DNA of 64,000 nt from Dromaius novaehollandiae (Eukaryota > Chordata > Aves > Casuariiformes > Dromaiidae): contig NC_088110.1 of the NCBI RefSeq assembly GCF_036370855.1, positions 21,137,501 through 21,201,500 of the forward strand. The letters run 5' to 3'. This document shows, piece after piece, positions 13,141-27,095 of this stretch (the first letter of the stretch is position 1; the number at the start of each line of letters is the position of its first letter). Under the pieces are notes generated by a model. It made no database searches. It worked only from the letters and a program-made list of their open reading frames with translations, and had not been told where the DNA came from. The position numbers were made by a program, and so were the translations under genes.

Positions 13141-16100
13141 CTCTAGGTTTCTCCTACCTGAGTTATGCTGCCTTTTTCAGGCCATTAAAGGATTTGAGAG
13201 AGAGCAAGGGTACTTATTCTGCTGAAGGTGTCAGACAGGCTGACACCTGCTTCTTGGCTGAATGTCACTTTGATTTTTTTGAGGGGGGGGGAAAAAAAAG
13301 CATCAGCTGCTGTGTGAAATCAATTTTGCAGTCTGTTGTAGGACACTTTCTCTTGTGAAGAGTAAGGGAGAAGCTCTCTTGTAAAAGATGCATGCTTCAT
13401 TTTGTGTTTGCTCATAGGTTTGTGTCCTTCGCGCTTTTCTTTCGACACTGCATCAGATACTTAACAGACTAAAAGAAAATAGCTGTAATTGGGACTGCAG
13501 CTACCAGTGTACTAATGACTTAGTTATTGCTAAGCTAGTCACTCCCATATTGAGGTGTGATTCTAGCTTCATATGTACTTCTGTGACCATCTGCAGAGAC
13601 TTTCTTGACAATTGCAAACTTGTACCCATTTTAAGGGAATGATACTTGAGAGCTGGCAGGTATGTTTCTAGCTCACTGGAACACAAGAAATCCTCTCTAG
13701 GGTGTCCATTTCCACTTATTACCCTTATTAAGCCCTATTGAATAATACAATATCTTGATCAATAACATAAGGAATCTCAAGTAACAAAACTAATCTATGT
13801 TCAGCACTTCTGAGCTAGGTTCTTAATGTGAGTAAATTGGAGTCCTTCAGAGTAGCCTGAGCTTCAGAAGTCTGACTGTATCCTGAAGTGTAGTCCTGTA
13901 AATACAGCAGCTTAAAATAATTAGGCATCTCTTTTTCTGTCAGTTATGCTACGGAGCTTTTTACAAGGATGGGACCTTCTGTCTTGTCTGTAATCCATGA
14001 GGCCTAAATAATACGAGACCTTAGCAGGGAAAAGTTTAGAGGAAGAGGGAAGAAGAGAGATTAGTACTGTCTAATTTTAGCTATCTATACTAGAAGCTTA
14101 GAGAAATTAATCTCCCACTATAGTGTATAGAGAGCAGGACTCTGAAATTAAGCTCATGCTCTGAAATGCCTGATGTAGGAACCTACCTTTCTTCCAGGGA
14201 ATTGGAGTCTGAATGTGGGTACTTGGGCCAACAATTTGGGGGTGTCCCTTGTGCTGCCTTTAAAGTAGTCATCTACTGTTCTTATCTGCAAAATCCTGAG
14301 TAAATCAGTAACTTTGAACTGGAGAAATAAAGGAGAACTCACTGTGGAGGCGAGAGTGCTGTGGGAGGGACTCTTCTCTATCATGCTCCTGCAGATGAAG
14401 GTACTCAAATGCTGCATCTGCCCAGTGCTGAGGCTGATCCAAACCTCCTAAAAAGCACTCCAGCAGGGCTTAGTAATGCTTGGCCTATTTCAGGATTTAG
14501 TTGTCAGTGCTATCAGAAAATTGGTGCAAACAGCACAGTACAACACAGTTCTGGTGATTGGAAGACACCTGAGAAAATTACTTACTCTGTTTCCCCTGCT
14601 GCTTTTGGTTTCTCCAGATGAAGTTATCTTTGGATTTCAAGTTTGGCAGAATCATGTGGGTAGATGGGAAAACTGATGTTAGCAATATTTCCTTGTAGCC
14701 ATATCTATATAGTGAAAAATAGTGCATCATTTGTTGCAGCATTTCGGAGAATTGCATTTTAAATCTAAATATTAAAGTAGCCAGATCAGAACTTTAGTTG
14801 AGAGCCAATGAGTGGTACTTATGAATTTTATTCAGCTTTTGTGCTGTCACTTTTCTGTTTACCTTCTCTTACTTAAATAGGTGAGCTTAATTTTGATATC
14901 CATGTCTGAACAGAAGAAATCCTATAGGCCTTGAAACTGCACATCCCTCTGTGCTGGAAATGTCTATCAACAGAGGTGAGAACAAGAATGTGAATGCTTC
15001 ATCCCTCTCCTGCTTTTGCCCAGGTAGCTTTGAATTTGTCCTTTAAATGTGGCATCCATCTTGCAACCTTCAGCTCACTTTTTTTCAAGATGTGTAAAAT
15101 TTCTAGCCTTTCAATAATCTTTGTATTAATTTACTAATATGGAGAATAATTACTCACATTTTTCAAAATGTGCTCCAAATTAAGAGGCTAGACTGCATCT
15201 TCTCTTACTAATTATTTCAGGAGAGCTAATCTACAATGTGTATGACCTTTTCTGAATTTGGGTCCATCTGGCATTTTCAAATGGAATTGAGTATTGATTT
15301 CCACACTGTTAATTTATTGTTTAATTAAAAAATCATAGTGCAGTGATGTGGTTTGATTGCACATCCTTTTCCACATCAACCAATTAAAGTGGAGAGCCAT
15401 CACAAAACTATCATTTTTTATTATTATTTTTTATAATGGAGCTTCCCAGAAATGTAGGTGGTCTCATATACTGTACTAATGGTTTGGAACACCTTTTAGC
15501 ATGAATGACCTGCAGGAACTGCCCTAGAAAGTAAATTCTCCATTTATATCATTTTGGTGTGACCAGGGTGCCACACTTCCTGGACTTGATTGAATGTTTC
15601 TGGAACTTGACTGTGTGTCTTAGGTCACCACCACCTAGTATAAAATGTAGAGAAATGGTTATTAAAGACCGGTCATCTTAGTCGATGGTAGTTTCACTGC
15701 ACTGCCCTTGCTTATTAGGGGAAGAAGCAGCTATATATTTCTTGAATGAGGCGATACCATCAACCTTTGTTCTGTCAGGTTCCCATCCTATGGGTGAAAA
15801 GTTTCAGGTGAGTCGCATTGTTGCCAAGCTGTCAATACTTTCTCTCTAAAATGAATAGATTGCAACACCTAAAGCAAAACATCTCTGTGTCCGTTGACCT
15901 GGACTGATAATTTTATTGCCTAGGCAAGACCGATTTTTGTGGTGTGTTCTGCAGAGCTTGGTCCCCAGCTGTGTTAAGACACTTCTTAAAGGTGAACTTT
16001 TATTTTTTTGTTCCTGCCTTGTATTTTTGAGTGGGTGTTTTGTGTTTGTTTTTGTTTTTTTTTTTTTTGAAACTGAGGTCTTATTGAAGTGTAATGTCTT

Positions 16101-17999
16101 CTGCTCCCCCCTCTCTTAATGCTTCATCTAGAATCCCCTGTGTGAATGAGCATTTAAATCTAGAGAGCCTGGCAGGCGTGCTTCAGTGAAGGAGTTGTCT
16201 TACAGTCAGATCTTTAGAATACATTAAAATCCACCTGAAATATTTTATCTTGATCTTCAGCATGACTGTATAAAATACCAAAACCAGATATCTATTAGGT
16301 GTGTTCAAGTAGCAAATGTGATAAAGGGAACTTAAACCTCTACTGTCCATTAATGATGTGAAAGCGAGCATTGACTTGGAAAAGGCTGCAAAAGCAATGC
16401 AGGACTGGAATGGCCACGCAGCAAAGCCTGACTTTGGCTGGTTCGCTTTTAACTTGGCTGGCAGGAGGACTCCAGAAAAAATCAAAGGGAATTATGAGGT
16501 TTGAGAGACTAAGCCTTGCTTTGTGCCCTAGTTAGTCAAGTAGCATTTCTGCAAAGAGCTTAAGGAGAAGATTATGTAGTGGTTGGCAAAGCACTGCCAG
16601 GAGGCATGGTATGTTATCTTACCGTTGTGCAACAGGTTAAGATTTCTGGCCAAGGTATGGATATCTACCAGGCCTGTAAGAAAAATGTTGATTCCTTTTT
16701 GCAAAACTTAAGAGGAGGAAGGGAAGAAATAATCCCTTCCTTCCCTCCCCACCCCATGTAACTTTATTTTTATGACTGACCAGGAAAACGCTTCTGTAGC
16801 TGCTGCTTCCGTTTTTCTTTTCGTCAGATTTTATACAAAAATTTAGAATCTTTTTTTAAAAAAGATCATTTCTGATCAAAATGAAAAGTTGCTAGTGATG
16901 GCTTTAAAAAAAAATAAATAAAAGCACTATTTTTTGTCACCAAATGTTCAGTAGGAATAATATGGTTGCATACAGCAGAAAGGCATCCTAATAAATCACT
17001 ATGGCATTAAAATGAATTTGGTATAGGCCTTCAAACAAAAATCTTTATTGGGTGATAACTTCTGCTTTAGTTATTCAAGTGACCTTTCCTTTTTTGAAGG
17101 AAATCCAAAATAAATAGCAGGTCCAGACAACACATGGCTAACAGGTCATTCTTCAGAAAGCTACAGGGTCAGCAGCCCCCAAATCATGGTGGCTTAGAAA
17201 GGAACAAACTGCCTAATTTCAAGGCAAGATATTAGAAGATCATATATCACGCTGGTGAGGGAATGAAACCTCGGTGCTCTTTGCAGATACACCTGCTTGT
17301 GAGCGTTAGCACAATTTTTGTATTCAGCTGATTGGAATCCAATGAAAGCAAGCCCGTGTTTTGGTATTACGTGATATCTTAACTGTAACTGGAAACAAAG
17401 AGGAAAATCTGAAATAATCCCTTCTAATTGTATTCCTCTTGGAAATTCAATTCTTAATGTATGGACTCTTTTACTTGCAATTTCTCTTGTGTTCTTCCTT
17501 TACAGTGCAAGTTCCCCCAGTTAGGCAAAACTGTGACTGAGCAAGTCTGGGAAGGACTGAAACAGGCTGGTGAGCCTGCGTTGTGATCTGGAGCCTATGG
17601 AAGTGGACAAACGGAGCTCACTTTCTAGCCACTTCTGGGGCTCTTGGATCCACCTCTTAGTTTGTTATTGGAGAAAAGCCCTTAAATTTCATTTTCAGAT
17701 GCCATGTTAAAAGGAGAAGTTATTAATACACCCTAAAGGATGGAGGGTTAGAAAGCTGCAGAGCAATCAGGGAAAGCAGAAAATGAAATGGTGGCTTAGG
17801 AGGTTGAAAGAAGGTTGCTTGTTTTTATGGTTAGAAATGAGCCCTCAGCTGAGAGTGACGGTGGTACTTTTGCTCCTCTGGTTGGAGGGCAGTAACATCA
17901 GCATAAACCGTGTTGCAGGACATGTTCACAACACCCACAGCTGTGATACGAATAAAAACAAAGGGAGGGGGGAAAGCAGACAGGTATGAAATGGCGTGA

Positions 18000-18640
18000 A
18001 GAGCTGGCTTTAAGGGAGACGAGGGCAGGCGCGGGGCTCACAGTGGTGCTTGCTGGTGTGGCAGGCTGTGAACGGTTTTCTGGCCAGGACTTTTAGCAGA
18101 AGCTGGGAAGAGATTTCACCTTTCCTGTTCCTCAGGTACATGAAGCAAATGAAACAAATGAAACCTTTGGGAGGGGTTCTTGTTTTCCTTCAGCAAATAT
18201 TATCTGCACAAGTTGTCTGCTGCCCTAGCTGCAACTAGATCCGTTTTGGGCAGGGCCACTGGAAACAGCTGGTGTTGGGAGCTGCTGAATCCAGCAGCCG
18301 GACGGAGGCAGGACTGCCGCAGCCCTGTGTCCCCAGGTCCGGCCAGGCACGAGGCTGAGGGTGTTTTGAGGCACGTGGTGTGTACACGTGCAGCTGGCCA
18401 CCATGCACCAACGCGAGCAGAAAACAGCACTTGCACAAAAAGCACGACTGACTGGGAGGAAAGCCCATTAACGGAAAATATATACATATATACCCTATGC
18501 TCCTTAGGCAGTAACCCTCTTAGTCTAAGGGATCTGGAGATCTCTCCTGTTGACCCATCTGGCAGGTGTCACATGCGGACCGTGGCGTCACTGTCCTCGG
18601 AGCCCAGAGGCACAGGGGTGCTCCCTGTGCTCTGGCTGCA
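18000..18640. other. GC- and CpG-enriched patch
   Basis: By eye this stretch has about twenty CpGs and clearly higher GC than its surroundings, including 'gacgagggcaggcgcggggc' and 'gcggaccgtggcgtcactgt'. It is far weaker than the HSBP1 island and no promoter elements or exon are evident. It overlaps a 171-codon plus-strand open frame (18180-18695) that I do not consider coding. Confidence 0.45.
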
Positions 18641-21600
18641 TCTGGGGGTTCCCTGCCTGCCACTGCTCTTTGCTCATTTGTATTTAGGGAGATGAGCTTT
18701 TAATTGCATCAAATGTAATGTTTCTATCTGATCTTCTAGTCTTCTGAACTTCTGAGTCTCTTTTGCTGTTTTTTCAAAGGGAAATGACTGTGGAAGAGGA
18801 TAATTCTCACTGGCCTGGCCAAATGTGATTTAAGTGAGAGCTGCCTACTACAAAAAAAGGAGGGAAGAACAAAAGGAATCTGTCTAGAGAAGAATAGGTA
18901 TAATTCCTTTTTCTCCCCCCTGCTTCCCTTTCTTATAAAGCTCTTAAGAATATCTTGCTGTACCTGCTTGGCAAACTCAGCAGTCTGTCCAACACAAGTG
19001 CCACTCAGTTATTCTACCTGTCAGTCCTTCAAACTTTGCATTTCTCTTTTCTGTGCTCCAAAGTTTCCTGCCTCTCTGGGCAGAGACTGAGCCTGGGACC
19101 TTTACCCACAGCTTCCTGTTGCAGTGAGCATCTAGATATAGCTCTTCCAAAAAGCAGGCTGGTATATAGTTCAACATAGTTTTATAGTATTTTCATGGCT
19201 GTTTCACCAGTTTTTTCTTACCAAATTTTATTTACCAGATATTGCTTATTTTACTGCATGTGGACTTGGGTGATGTAGATATATCACAGTGTGCATTTAG
19301 AAAGTATTCAGATCATAAAAATCTCACTTTTTGTAACCATCTGACTGTGATTAATTATAACAATACAACTTATTAATTAAACTTGGGAAGCAGCATAATT
19401 GGAACTAGCATTCTCAATTCACTTGAATGAATTTCAGCATTTATTCTGCAGCTATTTTAATGAAATGCTGAAATCATCTGCGTATCAATCTATTCATTAC
19501 CAAATGAGATGAATGCGACAATCCTAAGTATTCATGGAAATATCTCCATTAGAAAAATCATGTAATTAACCTAGAGTGTTCTCTAAATGAAGCACCTAAA
19601 ATGTTATGTACTTTCTTTCATAATTGCAAATTGAGAATATTAGTTTCTCATTCTTTCTGATTATATTTAAAGTAAAAATAGCAGTCAGTGTGACTTAAAG
19701 ATTTTTAACAATAGAATAAATGTTAGGAAAATGCTAGCGTAGAGAATACTAACCTTTCCTATTATGCTCTTTTTTTGCTGTTAATGGTCATTATCAAAAA
19801 CTGCATTGTAACAAGAACTCTTCTGGTTGTGGGTCTCAGCTTTGTGCTGAAATCTGTCTGTCTGCTCATGCTGCTGTTACTTGAAGGTTTTGTCAATGCT
19901 AAGGATGCTTTTACCTTTTCCCCCATCCCCAAATAGTTCAAGTGAAAGGTAGAAATGATTTCTATTCTGGAATTTGCCAGGAAATGGCACATCCTGAAAC
20001 TAAGCATGTAAGTGTCAGCTGTCTGCTTTTCAAAATCTTATTTTTAAGGAAACATCTTATTTTCTATTTGAAAAACATAAATGGTTCATGCTAAAATAGA
20101 ACTGCCACTTCATCTAAAATGATGGGCTCTGCATCCCACATACTTGCTGCTCTTTTCCTCTCCAGCTGGGAGTCGTGGGACAGAAGGACCCCACCGAGGC
20201 ATTGGTGCGAAGCACTTCTGATACGTTAGGACCGAAGTAGCTCTTGCAAGGTTGAATATAGATGCAACTGTTCATGGATTGTCTAACTAAAGAGTTTCCC
20301 AGAAGTAGTTGTAGTGACTTCAAAGCTCTTGCATCATGTTTTTAACATGCTGTAAGGAATTATAGCTTTCCCTAACCTATACCTCCCCTCCATGCACACA
20401 CAAGCAGATACACACACGTTTTTCCTCTGATATGGGCTCCTTGGGGCAAGTGCTTCCTTATGAGGCTTTGTTGATGTGATGTGACTTGATCCTGACCGAG
20501 TCTTCTAGATGTTGGACTACATAATACATCTGATAGAAATAGTGGTGGTATATGAAGTGGCTTTAGCTGCATTGAAGATGCCCCCTTTTTTCCCTTTAAG
20601 GGAATGAAGAAAGCAAATGAAAAAGTTCTATGGGAATTTGCTTACTGTGCCCTGGATCAAGAACAGGCTGGTAACTTCAGTGTAGAACTTACACTCCTGG
20701 GGTTTTTTCTGAGGCCAAGGGGATCACCCTAAATAAATAATGCTTTAGAGAAGGGGAGGGGAAAAAAAACCCAAAACACACAAGAAGGCTGCCTCAAGGC
20801 ATTTTCAGCTTCTCTGTGTTAATGTTTTAAGGATGCCTGGTCTAATAGAGAAAAGGAATGAGTGTATAAGAATTCTGTTTTATTTCTACTTTGGGATGTG
20901 AGCATAAAAAGGAAATATATACTTCAAGATAGAGAAACACGATAAGCATGCTGTACAAAGTCTGACAAATTTTAAATAGTCTGACATATGCAACAGTACT
21001 AGTGTTACTGTGGATTTTATTTATTGGCATAGATTTGGCCTATTAAGGCTGGAAAAATGGATAACGCAGTAGTGCTTTGGATCTCATTCTGAGATCTCTG
21101 ATTACCTTGCAACTGATAACGGTCTGGCTTTTTCTCCCCTTTAAAAATAAGTAATATATTTTTTAAAGTATTACTTAATGGACTCTTCAAAGGGGTGTTT
21201 GGGTTTGAGTTAGTTATGCTTGTCTCCTAGAAGCTTTTGGAATTTTTATTATAAGAATGTAGCTTAAAACATGAGTCTGTGCTTATGTATAAGGGTGCAG
21301 CATACAAGGGATTAATAGAGGGAAAATTCTCATATCCTAGAGGGAGTTGTGCAACATAACTTCTAACAAATGTGCACAGCTGTAATGAGAGCCTGAATGT
21401 TTCTACTGTATAGCTGGTAGGTGATTGTGATTTCTGTTTAAACAAAAGATTTCCTCATCTTGATCCAGCTATCTGTCCTCATTTCAATAAAAGTTTCTTA
21501 GCTCATTAAATCAGAAGCTGCTTTCTAAGAGATTGTTGGCACACCACAGCTTAACATTACAACTTTTAGCAACAAGAATCCACCTCATCAAGGAAATGGG

Positions 21601-24600
21601 CTGAAAGGCACTTAAAATACATGTTATCAATCATTATCATTTTCATCAACAAGTGAAATACTCAGTTTTTAAGTTTTCATGTTATCTCTTTTTACTTTGG
21701 TTTACTGAAACCTCAAGATTTATAAATGCCTTACCTCTCCTTTCTTCCTCCAAGTTTTGATCCTGCTAGCTAACTTCAACTGAATTTTACAGAGATATAG
21801 TAGCATTGAGGGTATTGTGTCAACAACTGTGAAAATAGGCAGCTGGGCATGGTGTAGAAAGTCAAGTCAATGGCCTTACAGTGGAAAGAAAAGGCTGCAA
21901 TGTAAGCTCAGCCACATAATCAGACATCAGTCCTCATGAGGCCACATAGGTAACCTAGGTTTAGTAATTTTCATGAAGACAAGCTTACTTGATGTTGATA
22001 AGTTTTGTTGTTTTTTTTTTTCAAATGCAACATATCATAAGTGCCACCCTTATTATTTCTATGGACTGTTTTCTATACTAACTTGCCAAAAAGGTAGATT
22101 ATCTCTACAATACTTAAGTTTCCTCATGTTGGTTATTTTTCCCTTTCTCTGAGTATGAAGATATCCCTAATATAATTATTTTCTATGCAGTTGGGGGTAT
22201 TTCACTTCTGATGTTGGTGGGAGAAGAGATGTGTTGACAGTTAGAGCTTCTGAAGGTCCAACTCTGGTGTGTCAGGCCTGTGTGGAGACCTGTACTCTGA
22301 GAAGATTTGAGCAAACTAATTTGCCTGATTTCTGCCCTGTGGGATCTTCAAGTATTTCCATGTTTGTTTATACTCTGAGTTAGGGAAAGAACTTTGATTT
22401 GGCAAAGGCTTTGTTTTGACACTTTTTTTCTCATCAGCATGAAGTATTTGGATGTTATGAGTCATAACATTTCATTTGATTTACTGAACATAAATGATAT
22501 GTTTGAACCATTTTAACTTAAAGCTGAATTTGTATTTGAAACTACATAGCCCTGAAAAATTGATGCTTCAGGCTTATGCTGCTCATGTTTCCATATGTGG
22601 ACTCTGTAGCCTGACAGAGCTGCATCTCATGAAATACCTTGAGACTCAGAGGAAGACTTGATACTTCATGTGGATTGCATGCCTATTGTCTCTTAATGCA
22701 TATTATTGTCCAGTAAATGAGCCATAGTTTGCCCAAGGAGAGTAGAATAGCAAAGCAAGAGATGCCTGAATTGTAGGTCCTGTTCAGGTGTTGCAGCTCC
22801 ACAGGAAAATGGAGTTGATCTGGAAGCAATACTTAAGTTTCTTTGAATTTTCTCCTAGCCAATTACCTGTCTTGCAAAATCAAAATATATTTATAGGAAG
22901 TTACTGATCTTCTTGATTTTTTTTTTTTTTAAGATTTTGTAGAAACTATAACTTGCCAAAAATAGGCAAAGACTTTTGGGGTAAAATTCCTGTTGGAAGA
23001 TCTGAAATCCTTGCGGATAGTTACATCTCAAAACCTAGAGTTAAGCTGTATGGGGCTTAAATTTTAAGCTGACAAATCTAGAAGCTGTTCAGAGGCTTAA
23101 TTTAACCTGAGGAGGTGTTGAAAAACTGATAGTGGAAGGCTGTATTTAACTTTTTCTGGGTAGATTAGCTGTTTCCCAGAATCAGAGCCTTGGTGGTCGT
23201 CTTCCTCCCCAGGTCTGGAGGGTGAAGATCTGCTCCGTGCCCATACGCAGTGGGAGACCACATTGCCTACCCCCTCTTGAGTGAGAAGATGGTTCTTTGT
23301 CAGCTTTCTAATTCTAAATGGATTTCTCTGCTGGCTGCAGAGAAATGACTTTCCAAGCAGTGGTTTTATCTCCACCCGACTGCCTCTCATTTTCTTTGGC
23401 TCCAGGATTCCTCCTGCATTGACTCTGCAAGGTTTTTCTGTCCCTTCATACTATGCTCTGTTGGCTTGGACAGCTTCCTTGCTACAAATACTGAGCCTGC
23501 AAAAAAGCTGCAATCTACTGATTTGACATTGTGAAATTTGTTGTGTTTAATGGGTTTTCTGCAAGGGGGATTGTTGAAAGCTTTTTGTCTCTTGTTTTTC
23601 CTAAAACATTTTTGAGCTAAAATGCTGCTGGAGCAACATTTTCAAGCAGCAAGGAGCTTTTTATTTTCAGGGCTGTAGATGGAGCATTCTGAGTAGCCTT
23701 AATCACATGCATGAAGGTTTTTTAGTATTTCTTTTGTATGGCATTTTATGTTGTCAACTGCTGTAGTCAAAACCATTTCTAAGATTTGAGATCTATCATG
23801 TCATTGGGTTGAGGTAAGTGACTTAGAAATGCAAATCTTTACGGAAAATGTAGAGAGACCTGGAAAATAAGAAAATGGTGCATTAATGAAGCTTCACATT
23901 TTCAGCAGAGCACCTGTTTATCCTCATGGATATATGTAGAGCTCCTGGATGTAACTTTCCATATTGAATGTTTAGCTTTCTTTTTCTCTTGTTACAGCCT
24001 GATTATTCTCATGTAAATGCATCACTGCAGGTAGATTCTTTTTTTTATTGAGGAACAGCCATCTGTTTTTAAAATCTTGATGGGGCTTTGAAAAGCCAAG
24101 CAGCATCAACTACTTATAACAGCCAATTCTGATGGCTCTAGAATCAGAGCATTCAAAAATAATCTTCAGCAATAAGTGAAACTAGACTGTATGGTGCACT
24201 GTGAGGCTTGTGGTGGTTGTCTAGGTGTGTTCTCCTTAAGCACCTTTTTCTTCCACTTGCCAAATTTAGATATTAGGGAAAAGACTTTAAAAGGATGCCC
24301 TAGGCTCCAATTTGGTGGTCTTAATTATTTAGTGACGTCTTGTACACAGTCTTGTCTACGTAAGTAATTGCACTAAAAAAACACAATATTAAAAAATATC
24401 TAAACAATTTGTAAGCACAGTCTGACATTTAGAGGCTTAAAATGCTTCTCTGAAATCTGTGGTTTATTTTACATGCAAAATTACACCTGAAAAAGAGGAG
24501 TGTTTCTGAAATTAGTCACTTATTTGACTATATCCAGCAGTTGTAACCAGTCATTTACCTAGTTACAGGAAAGTACTCAGCTGGAACCCCAGACTTCATC

Positions 24601-25842
24601 TGAATTTGTGATACCTGTCAAATGAGGTAATATATGTTATAGCTTTTGCCTCTGAAAACATCCATGTAAGTGATGCCTTGTCTTGATCTTGCTTCTTTCA
24701 TGTGAGGATCCAATGTTCTCTGTAGACATTAATTTTGCTCTGGGCACTGCTGTTATGTGGCTCTGTTATTAGTAGGAAAGGGTGAATGTGAGTCTAAGCA
24801 GAGGAGAAGGCTGTGACAAGCCTAGTCCCCTCTTGACTGAAAGAGCCATTCACAGCTCCACCTTTCTGCAAAGTCTGCTTTTTACTGCTACTCTGCTAAG
24901 GACCTGCTCTACTGCCGGCAGGGGATCAGAAAGTTTGCTTACCCAGTGCCCTGGGTTCAGGCTCAGTAATACGCTTGAAGTTAATTATCTGTAGATAGAT
25001 GGTATGAATCACTCAGCAAAGTTGTTAATGCCCTGCAGAAAAAAGTGCCCTGGAATTCCTGTTGAAGAGACATGGTCCCTCTCTCTGGAAGAGACACACC
25101 TTTGGGTCTACCTGTATAGTGACTGCAGATACAATGTACAGGTAAGGCTGAAATGTCGAGGTCTTTTTTGTCCATATTAAGAACAGACAGATTTTGCCTG
25201 TTTGAAAGATCTCAATGGCAGATATTTCCAACACATGGAAACTGAGAAGCAATGTGGTTTGAAGTAGCTAGAACTAGTGTGTTTTTGGAAAGGGGCGATG
25301 GGATAAAAGTGATTATAACAGAACTTGGGGAGGTTTACCTTTAAAATTATCTTGCTACTGATCTGTGAGCTCATGGTGGGGGGAAAGCATGGAAAGGGGC
25401 TGGTAAAAATCTAGCAAGCTTTTTTCTTTTTCCATCTGATTTCGTGTTTTTAACACGGAAGGACAGCTGATGTTTGAAAGCATTTGTATTGGGTCTATCA
25501 GTAATATTCATGATGTTACACAGGCCGATAGAAGCTGAAGAATCTGAGCAACGTGCAGCCACATGGTTCCAGTTCTGCATATGTCAGGAGCAAAATATTC
25601 CGGGGAAAATTGAGAAGGTTTAGACAGACATATGCAAGAAGTTTTTCAATAGCTGTGTGATGGCTCAGAAAAGATGGTGCATGCTGCAGAGGTAAGACGA
25701 GGGGCAGAAATGGGAAGTGTGGTTCTCTTAGCTTTCTAACCAGATTGTGACAGACATTTGTTGTCTCTGTTTAGTTAGCTACAAAAGGGGTCTGATAATA
25801 TTTGTCCATAACTCTCAGATGAGAGTTGCCAAAGAAATCAGT

Positions 25843-25857
25843 GGGGGGGGGGGGGGG
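25843..25857 (+). repeat. G15 homopolymer
   Basis: Fifteen consecutive G, followed by purine-only sequence (AGGAGAAAGTGAGGAGG). It can form a G-quadruplex, and its exact length may be a sequencing artefact. Confidence 0.85.
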
Positions 25858-26436
25858 AGGAGAAAGTGAGGAGGTGTTCCTACATTTAAAGCAGAGTATT
25901 ACCAGTAAGGACTGTGCATATTTAAGGTCCTTTAGGGAAAGAAAAGATTGACAGGTAAAAGTGATCTGTGATCCCCTTTGCCAGCAAGATGCTCTTGCAC
26001 TTGTTCAACTTCTCCAAGGACTTCTATCTATAGAAAACATCTACAGAGACGAGACCAGTTCAGTTCCAAATTCATATACTAAGAATCTAACCTGATTTGG
26101 TTCATGCTAGTACTTTTCAGTGCTGTGATTGTGGAAGTAACTATTGGTGAATTAGCAAGGAGGTTCTCAAAGTACATTTTGACTTCATGATAAGCGAGGT
26201 AACTTGGGAGTCCAATTTTTTTGGTTAAAGATTGGCCCAACTAAACTAATGTTGAAATGATAATCTAACAGTGTTGGAAGTCTTTGCAACTAGTCTGAGT
26301 ATTTTATTTCATCTATAGCCAAACTGTATGTGGTGCTTCAACATAGCAGACTTGCAACATAGAGTTGCATTCCTCTGAGACAATTACTCATCTCCATGAT
26401 TGTATTGTGGTTGAAGCTGTGATCTGATTTTTTGGG

Positions 26437-26463
26437 AAAAAAAAAAAAAAAAAAAAAAAAAAA
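26437..26463 (+). repeat. A27 homopolymer
   Basis: Twenty-seven consecutive A. No retroposed body with an upstream poly(A) signal or flanking target duplication could be recognised, so I call it only a homopolymer. Confidence 0.85.
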
Positions 26464-26974
26464 CTGTGAGTAGTTTCAAGAATGAGATTTAGAAAATGAA
26501 GAAAGGGTTTTGCTAATTTAGAGTGGTTTTGAAGACAGACTTTTTTTATACTGGATATTTCCAATATGCCCCATTCCTTCCAGGAGACAATACCAAGTTG
26601 CCAAATAGAGTTTATAGCTATAGCAGCTTGGTGTTTTGGTATTATGAATTTAACAGCAAGAGGTTTCATTGGCTTCTATTCACAATGACTGTGAAGAAGA
26701 GAGAATCCAAGGAATTATGGGTTAATCTCTTGCTTGAAACTAATGAAATCATTTGGGAAGAAAAACTGAAGCTTATTACTCTGAGACAAGTGTTCTTGTT
26801 AAAAAGCGAAAACTTGCTTTGCCCATGAAAGTGACTCATGCTTTCTGAGCTTGTCACTGCTGCAGGGTTAAATGAAAGAAGATGACACCACCCAAGGCAC
26901 TTAAATGTTGTCTTCCCAGGCTATTGAAGCTAATGCTACAGAAAGATAAGAGTGATTCCAAGAATAAAGTACCA

Positions 26975-27095
26975 AATGAAGAGCCAAGGGGTATCAGTTC
27001 ATTTCCCAGCCCTGACACAGGTTTTCTCAACATTTTCAGGCAAATCACTTAACACCTGTGTCTGTTTCCCTCTCTGTAGATTTGTGGTAGTTTTC
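26975..27095 (+). mobile_element. MIR-like SINE relic
   Basis: 'cagttcatttcccagccctg' is followed by 'caggcaaatcacttaacacc' and 'tgtgtctgtttccctctctg'. This follows the MIR core order: 'gttcgaatcccggctctgcc', then 'ttgggcaagtcacttaacct', then 'ctgtgcctcagtttcc..tctgtaa'. Spacing is close to the consensus as remembered. No target-site duplication was looked for, given the age. Confidence 0.65.

Larger units (their letters stand above)
8886..26974. other. Non-coding stretch without recognised gene
   Basis: AT-rich sequence. Longer open frames exist (for example 18180-18695, plus, 171 codons), but none has a recognisable domain or convincing coding structure. Contents are a GT-rich low-complexity run (13068-13140), a T14 tract (16055-16068), a GC-rich patch (18000-18640), a G15 tract (25843-25857) and an A27 tract (26437-26463). 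Confidence 0.55.

Noticed and set aside
18180-18695. 171-codon plus-strand open frame.
   Set aside because: It lies in a GC-rich patch where stops are rarer. Its composition is not suggestive of a known protein, and overlapping frames on the other strand are also open.
24690-24770. L3-like fragment ('tttcatgtgaggatccaatg' followed by 'gtagacattaat').
   Set aside because: The match covers only about 45 bp and does not continue on either side.
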